Shown here: in pieces, positions 33,908 to 41,822 of the stretch
Layout of the letters: each line of letters opens with the position of its first letter
How positions within the stretch are numbered: position 1 is the first letter of the stretch
Assembly: GCA_017623375.1 (NCBI GenBank)
Contig: JAGAPH010000032.1
Span: 1 to 49,386 of the forward strand
Direction of reading: 5' to 3'
From: Clostridia bacterium
GTDB taxonomy: Bacteria > Bacillota > Clostridia > Oscillospirales > CAG-272
DNA length: 49,386 nt
Made by a program: the position numbers and the translations under genes
Notes under the pieces: generated by a model
Database searches by the model: none
The model's input: only the letters and a program-made list of their open reading frames with translations
What the model was told of the DNA's origin: nothing

Positions 33908-35895
33908 AGACAGAGGGCGGACACTCGATAGTGATCAACGGAGTGACTTACGCTATTATTCCCGCCGTGATGGGGGCAGAGGACTTCTTTGAGAAGATAG
34001 AGGACGGAGCGTGGAGGTGGCACCGCCATACAAATACCGCCACCGACAGAATGAGAATGGAGATGATACTCATTGGTGAGCCCGACTTTACCATGATTCC
34101 TGCCGTCAGCTATAACGGAAACGGCTGGGGAGACGTACCCGAATACGTGGGCGACAGAGCAGAGGACGGAACTCCATGGAGCTTTGCTTCTCACAGAGTT
34201 ACCATTCCTGCGTGTACATACAGTGAAAACGCGCATATCAGCCTTGCGCTCATGTCAGAGCCTAATTCCAACTCTGCTTGCTCGCTTTACAGCGTTGATG
34301 AGGGAGAAAAGCACGTGCTTATTTTTCCCGAGGAGGAAAAGCCAAAGACGCTTCAGAGACACTTCTGGGGAGGGGCTTTTCAAGGTGTGATGGAGCCAAG
34401 AAATGATTTTGAGGGGATAATACTTGCTTTGCCCTCTGACGGCGGAAAGCACCGATACCGTGGATTGCTTGACTTTGCTTGGCGGTACTACGGTCATAGT
34501 ATTCTGCCACCGAGAAGCGCCGATGAGCTTTATAAGCTTTCTATAGCATACACGCGTTCTCTTTTTGAAAGAGAGAGAGACGGCTTTGCGGGATTTGTTA
34601 CAGGCTCTCAATGGCATCCCGATACCACGGCATATAAAAAAAAGGAGCATCGCTACGAGCTCGGTTGGGTAGGTCAGAGCGCGTCGATGGCAAACGCGTT
34701 TATATACGACTATATCGAAAACGGAGATAGAGATAATCTTGAAATGGCGCTGGAGGCTCACGATGCGTGGCTGCGGTACGGAGAGACGGGAGACAGCTTC
34801 CTTGCGGCGAGAGTTGAATATCATCCTTTTCGCCTGCTTCCGTTTGAAACCATGAAGCCTGAGGATGTGGACCGATGGGAGTGGGGAGAGGATCAGTACG
34901 AATCAATACTCAATAAGGTGGGAAAGCCGCAGGAGCGGGACGATAAGGGCAGATTGCTCATAAAGCACGACGCGTGCAATATAGGAACAGGCGCGGATTG
35001 CTATTTTGAGGCTTACGACCTTTTGAGCAAGGTTGGGATAGATAAGTCCGAATATCTTGAAGCCGCTATAAAGACCTGCGATTTCGCTCTCGACAGTCAG
35101 GACAGTAGCGGATGCTTTGCGAAATCATGGAATTATAAAGGAGAGGTGCTTGCCAAAAACGGAACGATAGGCTGCTTCTTTATACTTCCCTTGTTGAAGG
35201 CATATAAAAAGACCAATGACGAAAAATATCTCAACTCTGCTATAAGAGCATTTGATTTTTATTACGGCGAGCTTGAAAGAGAGGGCTTTACAACGGCTGG
35301 GGCGTTGGATACCTATAGCATTGATAAGGAGTCATCATCGCCATTATTGCGCGCGGCGCTTGAGCTTTATGAGGTGAAAAAAGATAGATCTTACGTTTCA
35401 AAGGCGGAAGATATTGCTTGGTATCTCTGCACGTGGATGATGCACTTTACAGTGGAGTATCCCGAGGACTGTCTTATATCCAAGCTTGGATACGATACCT
35501 TCGGCTCGACCAGCGTGTCAACACCACATCAGGCACTTGACCAATACGCGCTCCGCGATGTGCTTTCTTTTCTTAAATTGTATGAGATAACAGGATATAT
35601 ACAGTGGAAGGAGAGGGCAAAGGCGTTCTGGTGTAACGCATGTCAGGGAATTTCCGACGGAACGCTGTTCTTGAACAGAAGACTTCGCCCCGCAGGCTCT
35701 CAGGATGAGGCAATATTCCATACCCGTTGGGGACGTCACGCCACCAAGCCATTCAGTCCTTCACAGTGGCTGCCCGCCTGGCCCTGCGCGTTCCGACTCG
35801 AAAATCTGCGGTGGTATAAGGATTGGAGCTTTTTTGACGAGGGATTGACTAAAATAGAGGGAGCTATTGAAAGAAGCTGTAACACGAGCGGATAA
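33892..35895 (+). CDS. Putative six-hairpin glycosidase-like protein
   Basis: A 667-residue protein without a signal peptide. Residues about 1-200 are beta-rich. From about 210 on there are repeated helix pairs of the (alpha/alpha)6 type: RYELGWVGQSASMANAFIYD, NIGTGADCYFEAYDLL and HQALDQYALRDVLSFLKLYE, as seen in six-hairpin glycosidases. I cannot assign a GH family or pick catalytic residues with confidence. Coupling to an AraC regulator with a cupin sensor suggests intracellular handling of a plant- or host-derived sugar. No transporter is nearby. Confidence 0.6.
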   Translation: MSEIVKTEGGHSIVINGVTYAIIPAVMGAEDFFEKIEDGAWRWHRHTNTATDRMRMEMILIGEPDFTMIPAVSYNGNGWGDVPEYVGDRAEDGTPWSFASHRVTIPACTYSENAHISLALMSEPNSNSACSLYSVDEGEKHVLIFPEEEKPKTLQRHFWGGAFQGVMEPRNDFEGIILALPSDGGKHRYRGLLDFAWRYYGHSILPPRSADELYKLSIAYTRSLFERERDGFAGFVTGSQWHPDTTAYKKKEHRYELGWVGQSASMANAFIYDYIENGDRDNLEMALEAHDAWLRYGETGDSFLAARVEYHPFRLLPFETMKPEDVDRWEWGEDQYESILNKVGKPQERDDKGRLLIKHDACNIGTGADCYFEAYDLLSKVGIDKSEYLEAAIKTCDFALDSQDSSGCFAKSWNYKGEVLAKNGTIGCFFILPLLKAYKKTNDEKYLNSAIRAFDFYYGELEREGFTTAGALDTYSIDKESSSPLLRAALELYEVKKDRSYVSKAEDIAWYLCTWMMHFTVEYPEDCLISKLGYDTFGSTSVSTPHQALDQYALRDVLSFLKLYEITGYIQWKERAKAFWCNACQGISDGTLFLNRRLRPAGSQDEAIFHTRWGRHATKPFSPSQWLPAWPCAFRLENLRWYKDWSFFDEGLTKIEGAIERSCNTSG

Positions 35896-35973
35896 AATTC
35901 TTAAGATGCTTTGTAGGTAATGTGCGGTCAACAAAGAATAGTTAAAACTTGTACTTGCGGCCTCTACCACCCC

Positions 35974-35999
35974 AACCCCACTATGAACCGGGGTTTTTG
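35974..35999 (+). terminator. Possible terminator after the glycosidase-like gene
   Basis: AACCCC (35974-35979) pairs with GGGGTT (35990-35995) around a 10-base loop, followed by TTTGG. It is weak. The rest of 35896-36257 has no gene; it holds two TTTYACGTTAT-like repeats near 36019-36047 and is strongly A/T-rich from 36100 on. Confidence 0.4.
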
Positions 36000-36257
36000 G
36001 TCGTTTTCGTGGATTATTTCACGTTATCGTCGGCTATTTTACGTTATTTTGGTCTTTTTGAGTGATATCTTCGTACTTTCAAAATGTACATTTGGTGCAT
36101 AATTTTAACAAGTATGCACTAAAAAACTATGTACTTCACGATTTTGTAGGACTTTTAGTTTATTATATTATACCACATTTTTAGAAAATTGTCAAGTAAA
36201 AAATTGATTTTTGTGTATTAAAAGAACAAATAATTTTGCAATCGCTAAAATAAATTA

Positions 36258-36286
36258 TTGACACCAGCAGAAATTTATGATATAAT
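36258..36286 (+). promoter_or_regulatory. Promoter of the XRE/HipA-like pair
   Basis: TTGACA (36258-36263), 17-base spacer, TATAAT (36281-36286), about 38 bases before the ATG. Confidence 0.85.
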
Positions 36287-36323
36287 TGACTCATAAAATG
36301 ATAATACTATTTTGAGGTGCAAA

Positions 36324-36551
36324 ATGGCTGTTAGCTATAAGAAACTTTGGAAATTACTAATCGATAGAGATATGAAAAAGAAGGAGCTCGCGCAACTTGC
36401 GGGTATCAGCAATTTTACGATTAGCAAGATGAGTGCAGGGAACAACGTAACGGTTGAGGTGCTTGGCAAAATATGCAAAGCGCTGAACTGTACGCTTGAC
36501 GATATTATGGAGTTTATTCCCGAAGATGATGAAAAGGAGGGGGGCTGCTAA
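36324..36551 (+). CDS. XRE-family repressor, HipB-like
   Basis: A 75-residue Cro/CI-type helix-turn-helix protein (KKELAQLAGISNFTISKMS; then ALNCTLDDIME). ATG 36324 has GAGGTG just upstream; an in-frame TTG at 36312 lacks a site. Its stop overlaps the hipA-like start by one base, the coupling expected for antitoxin and toxin. It is a close paralogue of the XRE gene at 39063: the two begin MAVSYKKLWKLLIDR and MAASYKKLFKLMIDR, and even their ribosome sites match. Confidence 0.87.
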   Translation: MAVSYKKLWKLLIDRDMKKKELAQLAGISNFTISKMSAGNNVTVEVLGKICKALNCTLDDIMEFIPEDDEKEGGC

Positions 36552-37603
36552 TGACTGATAGAAATTACGAAATATTAAGTGGAGATACGCTTGTTGCAGT
36601 ATGGAACAATAACAAGCTGTCAGTTATTAACGAAGCTTTGCTTCCTTTGTATTTGAAGAAAGTCCAGAACGCAGATCTTTGGCTGGAAACTCGTGCGATT
36701 GACAGTCATAGAGCGAACTCCCGTCTTTTGAAGAAGGCGTTGCGCTTGGTAGAGAAGGATGATATATCTACCGTTATTCACGTCAACGGTGCAACGATTA
36801 CAGATAACTATTGGATCCGCGAGATTGGCTCAAATTTGACCTATAGCGACGTTAAATTCTCGGATGACTATTTCTCTAACCTCGCCTTAAAAGGAAACTA
36901 CGATAGCTTTAATAAGGCTGCAAATAGCAAGCGTTCCAAGACTCCTGAGCTTACCAACGTAGGAAGCTTTGAAAAGTGCTGGAAGCTTCGTGACGGAAAG
37001 TGGTGGATGTATAAAAAGGCTACCCATGATGAAATGTTTTCTGAGTTGTTCGTATACGAGCTTGGAAAAGTACTCGGAATGAATATGGCAGTCTATGAGC
37101 GCGGAGAAGGATGCATAAAGTCGCTTGACTTTACAGAGGCCGCAAGTTTCAATTTTGAGCCTGCTTCTACCTTTATGGGTGATAACGAAGATTATTTTGA
37201 CGTAGTTAAAGCACTCGAAAAGATTTGCCCCAAGGCTATTCCTGATTATATCAGAATGATATTTATGGATACCATCTGCGCGAATCCCGACAGACATACC
37301 AATAACTTCGGACTTTTGCGCGATATCAAAACTGGAGAATTGATTGGATTTGCACCGAACTATGATAACAATATGGCATTGATTTCGCGTGGATATCCTT
37401 CAAAACCCGGCGCAAAGGATATGTTGATATCGTTGTTCAATGAGCTTATAGAAAAGTATCCGAATTATAAATCATATGTTCCCAAAGTTACCGAAGAGAT
37501 AGTACGAGATGTGATTGCAAAACTGAATATGAAGGTGAAATCACAGGTTATTGTTGATTTGGTTGTGGGAAGATATAATCAAATAGTCAAACAAGGCTTA
37601 TAA
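36551..37603 (+). CDS. HipA-like serine/threonine kinase
   Basis: A 350-residue protein whose C-terminal half carries HipA kinase signatures: the catalytic loop NPDRHTNNFG (245-254, Asp247) and the metal-binding segment PNYDNN (269-274, Asp272). An earlier SELFVYELGKVLGM fits the family helix. It is shorter than classical HipA (about 440), and the N-terminal HipA_N subdomain is not evident; residues 1-110 look unrelated. HipA-type kinases phosphorylate tRNA synthetases or similar targets and cause growth arrest. The XRE gene directly before it would be the antitoxin. Confidence 0.82.
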   Translation: MTDRNYEILSGDTLVAVWNNNKLSVINEALLPLYLKKVQNADLWLETRAIDSHRANSRLLKKALRLVEKDDISTVIHVNGATITDNYWIREIGSNLTYSDVKFSDDYFSNLALKGNYDSFNKAANSKRSKTPELTNVGSFEKCWKLRDGKWWMYKKATHDEMFSELFVYELGKVLGMNMAVYERGEGCIKSLDFTEAASFNFEPASTFMGDNEDYFDVVKALEKICPKAIPDYIRMIFMDTICANPDRHTNNFGLLRDIKTGELIGFAPNYDNNMALISRGYPSKPGAKDMLISLFNELIEKYPNYKSYVPKVTEEIVRDVIAKLNMKVKSQVIVDLVVGRYNQIVKQGL

Positions 37604-37612
37604 AGAAGCGAA

Positions 37613-37657
37613 GAAAAGCAATTTAGCGAGTTTTAGTCGTTAAATTGCTTTTCGGTT
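37613..37657. terminator. Bidirectional terminator between hipA-like and integrase genes
   Basis: A stem GAAAAGCAATTTA with its complement (one extra T) around a roughly 14-base loop, between two convergent genes, with T runs on the plus side. Confidence 0.75.
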
Positions 37658-38833
37658 TTAATTGCATAGATTTTCAAATGTAGTGGCAGCTTGTCTATCA
37701 ACACTCTCAAGCACGTGTATGTAGATATTTGTAGTATCTATGCTTGAATGTCCGAGACGCGCGGAAACCGTTTTGATATCACAACCGCTAGAGAGCAGAA
37801 TTGTGGCGGATGTGTGGCGTAGGCAATGAAACTTGAGGTGACGAATATTATGGCGGTCAAGGAAATGAGAAAACTGTTTCGTTGGTGTTTGTGGATTCAT
37901 TACGCTGCCGCTGTCATCGGTGAATATATAATCAAGATTTTTCCAAGAATCAAGCGAAAGGGAATATTCTTCTTGCCTTTTCTTATATTCTTTTAACGTT
38001 TCACATAGGCAGTTTGGAATAGCAATCGTGCGAAAGCTTGAATGTGACTTTGGCTCTTTCTCAATAGACTTTTCGCCCTTGGGTTTATAAATGCTTCTCT
38101 TGACGGACAGACATTGTTTATCCAAGTTGATATCTGACCATTTTAGACCAACGATCTCGCCACGACGCATACCGGTGAAAAGAGCAATTTCAATCAGTAA
38201 TCTGATGTTGATCGGTTCCGTTTTAGCGGCAGTGAGGATTGCTTTTGCTTCTTCTATGGTAAACACGTCAACCTCTTGATAACGCTCCTTAGGGAATGTT
38301 AAACGGCGCGATAACCCTACGTCGTCGTCCACATAGTACATCTTGTATGCCATTGTCAGTATAGAACGCAGAACAGTCGTGTAACGTTTTATGGTTTGTG
38401 GAGCGATGTGTCCCGGTTTGCCGTCGCTCCTGGGAAGAGAATTAAGCCGCAAAATAAAATCTTGGACATGATAGGTTTTGATGTCACGTAGGCGCATTCG
38501 TCCGAACATAGGAAGAATGTGCTTATCTATGATACTCTGATAAAAGTCATAAGTGCCAGGCGAGAGGGAAGTCTTTTGAATAGAAAGATATTCTTTTGCA
38601 AAGTCGGAAACGATCTTGTTCTCCGGCTTTTTTCTATTGCGTTCGCATTGTAATTCGTCTGTGAAATCTTCGATAAATTCATTAAGCTCTTTCTGGAATC
38701 TATCTTGACTTAAATCGGGTTTTGACGGTTTGAAGATGCGACCGCGTAAAATTTGCTTGCCTGTCATAATATCTCGTCCGCAAGATATTCGTACAAGATA
38801 TGTGCCGTTTGGCTTTTGAGTGATATTTGCCAT
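37658..38833 (-). CDS. Tyrosine recombinase (phage/ICE integrase)
   Basis: A 391-residue integrase of the lambda/Tn916 type. It has an N-terminal arm-binding part (about 1-60), a SAM-like core-binding domain (about 75-165) and a catalytic domain with Arg223 (FTGMRRGE), His336 and Arg339 (FHCLRHTSA), His362 (LGHSS) and the nucleophile Tyr371 (NIYIHV). All catalytic residues are present, so it may be active. No excisionase or relaxase gene is in the window. It is the clearest sign that the region from about 35.9 kb onward is mobile. Confidence 0.93.
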   Translation of the reverse strand: MANITQKPNGTYLVRISCGRDIMTGKQILRGRIFKPSKPDLSQDRFQKELNEFIEDFTDELQCERNRKKPENKIVSDFAKEYLSIQKTSLSPGTYDFYQSIIDKHILPMFGRMRLRDIKTYHVQDFILRLNSLPRSDGKPGHIAPQTIKRYTTVLRSILTMAYKMYYVDDDVGLSRRLTFPKERYQEVDVFTIEEAKAILTAAKTEPINIRLLIEIALFTGMRRGEIVGLKWSDINLDKQCLSVKRSIYKPKGEKSIEKEPKSHSSFRTIAIPNCLCETLKEYKKRQEEYSLSLDSWKNLDYIFTDDSGSVMNPQTPTKQFSHFLDRHNIRHLKFHCLRHTSATILLSSGCDIKTVSARLGHSSIDTTNIYIHVLESVDRQAATTFENLCN

Positions 38834-38995
38834 GTTTTTCTCCTTAAAATTTATTGCCCGAAGGCTTAATAAATTTTATCATGCGCAGAGCTTATTGACG
38901 TAAAAAGACTTCTGCCAACCCAAAAAAGAGGTCGTCAAGATGGCGGGAAAACGTGAAATTAATTTCAACTTCGCGAATAATATTTGAGAATATTG

Positions 38996-39024
38996 TTGAT
39001 TTATGGTGAAAACAGTGGTATAAT
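38996..39024 (+). promoter_or_regulatory. Promoter of the defence-type operon
   Basis: TTGATT (38996-39001), 17-base spacer, TATAAT (39019-39024), about 38 bases ahead of the XRE ATG. Confidence 0.75.
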
Positions 39025-39062
39025 TAAATAAATACAATACTTTAATTATTTGAGGTGTAAAA

Positions 39063-39275
39063 ATGGCTGCAAGCTATAAGAAACTATTCAAATTGATGAT
39101 TGACCGCGAGATCAAAAGCAAAGACCTCTCTGCTCAAGCAGGAATTAGTCCCACAACACTTGCGAAGATGAAAAAAGACGGGGCGACCGTTTCAAGCGAT
39201 GTGTTGGTAAAGATCTGTACAGCGCTTGAGTGTACGGTCGATGAGATCATGGAAATCGTTCCTGACAATAAATAA
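39063..39275 (+). CDS. XRE-family regulator heading the defence-type operon
   Basis: A 70-residue helix-turn-helix protein (KDLSAQAGISPTTLAKMK; ALECTVDEIMEIV). It is paralogous over its whole length to the HipB-like protein at 36324. It is the first gene of a run of closely spaced plus-strand genes to 48643 and lies 12 bases before the DUF2075 gene, so it is the likely regulator of the whole operon. Confidence 0.85.
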   Translation: MAASYKKLFKLMIDREIKSKDLSAQAGISPTTLAKMKKDGATVSSDVLVKICTALECTVDEIMEIVPDNK

Positions 39276-39287
39276 TAGGAGTTTTAT

Positions 39288-39839
39288 ATGAGCCGTTGTT
39301 TATATAATAGCAGTTTCACAGAGTTTCTTAAATCAAGTGACAATTCAATATTTGGCATATTGTGTGATAGATACCATGGGGAAGCTCTGACAACTACAAG
39401 AGAGGCCTGGAAATCGGAAATCTCGATTATGAAAGATATCATTTCTCGATTTGCAAGCAAAGATGGAAAGATTATTTTTGAATATGATATACCTCGTCTT
39501 GGTAAGAGAATTGACGTTGTGTTGCTTCTTGAGGGAATTGTCTTTTGTCTTGAGTTTAAGGTGGGCGAGTCCAGGATAATAGAAGCAGATGTAGACCAAG
39601 TTCTTGACTATGCGCTCGACTTGAAAAACTTTCATAAATTTAGTCAGGACAATCTTATAGTGCCGATCCTTGTTGCAACAAATTATCGTAACGCATCTAC
39701 TGAAATCCAAATGTCTGTATATGATGATAGAGTGGTCAATCCATTGATGTCGGGAAAGCAAGGCGTTGCTAATTTAATTGCCAAGGTATTGAAAGAGTTT
39801 CCAAATGAGCCGTCTATAAATCCTAATTGGATTAATTAG
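39288..39839 (+). pseudogene. DUF2075 nuclease-helicase, N-terminal fragment (frameshifted)
   Basis: 183 residues forming the N-terminal PD-(D/E)XK-like domain of a larger protein: Asp76 in GKRIDVVLLL and Glu89-x-Lys91 in CLEFKVGE are the expected metal and catalytic residues. The reading frame ends at a TAG right after NPNWIN. The next frame continues without a gap as SPYAPTPTIIEAAKTLYENH into the helicase half. The intact protein would be near 710 residues. A separate small nuclease cannot be excluded if the fragment folds alone. Confidence 0.82.
39831..39838 (+). repeat. Tandem ATTA duplication causing the frameshift
   Basis: ATTAATTA. Removing one ATTA rejoins the frames as NPNWISPYAPTPTIIEAA, which reads as a normal DUF2075 inter-domain segment. 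Confidence 0.7.
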
Positions 39840-39963
39840 CCCATACGCTCCGACACCGACAATAATAGAGGCAGCCAAAACATTATACGAGAATCATTCT
39901 GTTGAAAACATTACTCGTCACGAAGCGGATAAGGTTTCTACTGATAGAACCATCTCGTATATT

Positions 39964-41418
39964 TTGGATGTTATCAAACATAGCAAAGAAAAGCAGAAAA
40001 AGAGTATTTGCTTTGTTACGGGTGTTCCTGGCGCGGGAAAGACACTCGTCGGTCTTGATGTTGCAATTAAGCAAACATATCAGGGCAATAAAGAGCCTGT
40101 CAAGGACGAGGGCGCCGTTTACCTTTCCGGTAATGGTCCGTTGGTTGCAGTGTTGACTGAGGCACTTGCGCAGGATAATTACAGCAAGTGTAGAGCGAAT
40201 GGTGAAAAGAAGAAAATGACCGACTCTCGCCGTGAGGTGTCAAAGTCTATTCAGATGATTCACCGATACCGCGATAATATGCTGGCTAAAATAAAGAACC
40301 CCGTTGAAAACGGTGTTCTTGAAATCGATCCCGAAAAGGCTGTAAAATTGGATAAAGCCGGATTTGGTGAGGTTGAGCATGTAGCGATTTTTGATGAAGC
40401 TCAGCGTTCTTGGACGCACAAGCGACTTGCTGATTATTTGAAGCGCGGCGGAACGTATGGTAATAAACTGAAAGTTCCAAACTTCCCATTGTCAGAAGCA
40501 GCATTTTTGATTTGGTCTCTTGATCACAGAGAGGACTGGGCAACGATAGTTTGCCTTGTCGGTGGTGGTCAGGAGATTAACACCGGAGAAGCCGGTATAT
40601 CCGAATGGATTAAGGCACTGAACGAACAGTTCCCGCATTGGAATGTCTACATTTCTCCCAAGTTGACTGAACCTGAGTATGCTGAAGGACGAGTTAATGA
40701 GTTGCTCCAAAACAATCCTAATGTTACCTACAATGATAGTTTGCATTTGGGAGTTTCGTTGCGTTCTTACAGGGCAGAGAAGCTCTCGGCATTTGTTCAT
40801 TCGCTTTTGTCTTTCGATGACAATGCAGCGACGCTGTATAACGAGATCAAAGATAAGTATCCGATCGTTTTGACGCGAGATATGGCAAAAGCAAGAAAGT
40901 GGTTACACGATAAGGTTCGTGGAACAGAACGCACTGGTGTTCTGGTGACGAAAGAATCTGCAAGATTTAAACCTTTGGCAATACATATATTACCGGCTGG
41001 AGATGAAAATGCTGTTCACTGGTTCCTTGACGATAAAGATGATGTAAGATCATCAAATTATCTCGAGGATGCAGCAACAGAAATTCAGGTACAAGGCTTG
41101 GAGCTTGACTATACGTGTCTCCTTTGGGATGCCGATATGCGATATGAAGACGGCAAGTGGCGCTTCTACCGTTTCAATGGTCAGACTAAATGGGTTGAAC
41201 AAATAGGGAATACCGAGAGCAAGCAAGAACTCATGAAGTATATGCTGAACGCGTATCGAGTTTTGCTCACCCGCGCCAGAGCCGGAATGGTGATTTGCGT
41301 GCCTGAGGGTAACGCCAATAAAACAGTCAGCGGCTTCTGGGAGGATAGTACACGCTTGCCCGAATTTTATGATGGTACATATCAATACTTGAAGAGCTTA
41401 GGAATTGAAGAAATATGA
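39964..41418 (+). pseudogene. DUF2075 SF1-type helicase, C-terminal fragment (frameshifted)
   Basis: The first ATG in this frame (39964) gives 484 residues, but homologous sequence begins upstream at 39838, where it joins the nuclease-like fragment. Visible are Walker A TGVPGAGKT (19-27, Lys26), Walker B AIFDEAQRSW, VCLVGGGQEIN and a C-terminal helicase motif LLTRARAGMVICVP. DUF2075 belongs to the Schlafen-like/SF1 P-loop group often seen in defence loci. Its last 4 bases overlap the Nudix gene. It may be translated alone from 39964, but that would lack the linker and the nuclease. Confidence 0.82.
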
Positions 41419-41804
41419 AAATAACAGAAGTTGTAGCCGCTCTCATTTGGCAGGGGAATAAATTTATGATATGTCAACGTCCGGAATATAAGGCGAGAGG
41501 TCTCCTTTGGGAGTTCGTTGGTGGTAAGGTTGAGTCAGGCGAAACGAAAGAGCAAGCGCTCATCAGAGAGTGCAAGGAAGAATTGAATGTTCTTCTCTCG
41601 GTCGGTGATGTGTTCATGGATGTTGTCCACGAGTATCCCGATTTGACGGTGCATCTTACTTTGTTTAATGTCACTATCGCTGAGGGCGAACCGCAGAAAC
41701 TGGAGCATAACGATATTCAATGGATAACACCGAGTGAAATCCCGAACTATGAATTCTGCCCGGCAGATGAAGAAATATTAAAAGAAATCACAAAACGATT
41801 CTAA
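41415..41804 (+). CDS. Nudix hydrolase, MutT-like
   Basis: A 129-residue (deoxy)nucleoside triphosphate pyrophosphohydrolase. The Nudix box is complete: GGKVESGETKEQALIRECKE followed by ELNV, with Arg51, Glu52, Glu55 and Glu56 as metal ligands. The opening VVAALIWQGNKFMICQRP is MutT-like. A housekeeping role in removing oxidised nucleotides is possible. Its ATGA overlap with the DUF2075 gene and its place inside the operon suggest instead a job in nucleotide handling for the defence genes. Confidence 0.88.
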   Translation: MKITEVVAALIWQGNKFMICQRPEYKARGLLWEFVGGKVESGETKEQALIRECKEELNVLLSVGDVFMDVVHEYPDLTVHLTLFNVTIAEGEPQKLEHNDIQWITPSEIPNYEFCPADEEILKEITKRF

Positions 41805-41822
41805 AACAAAAAAGGAGAATTT

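Noticed and set aside
35896-36257. Integrase attachment site or tRNA fragment
   Set aside because: No tRNA-like fold and no direct repeat of this stretch found near the integrase or at 48.6-48.7 kb.
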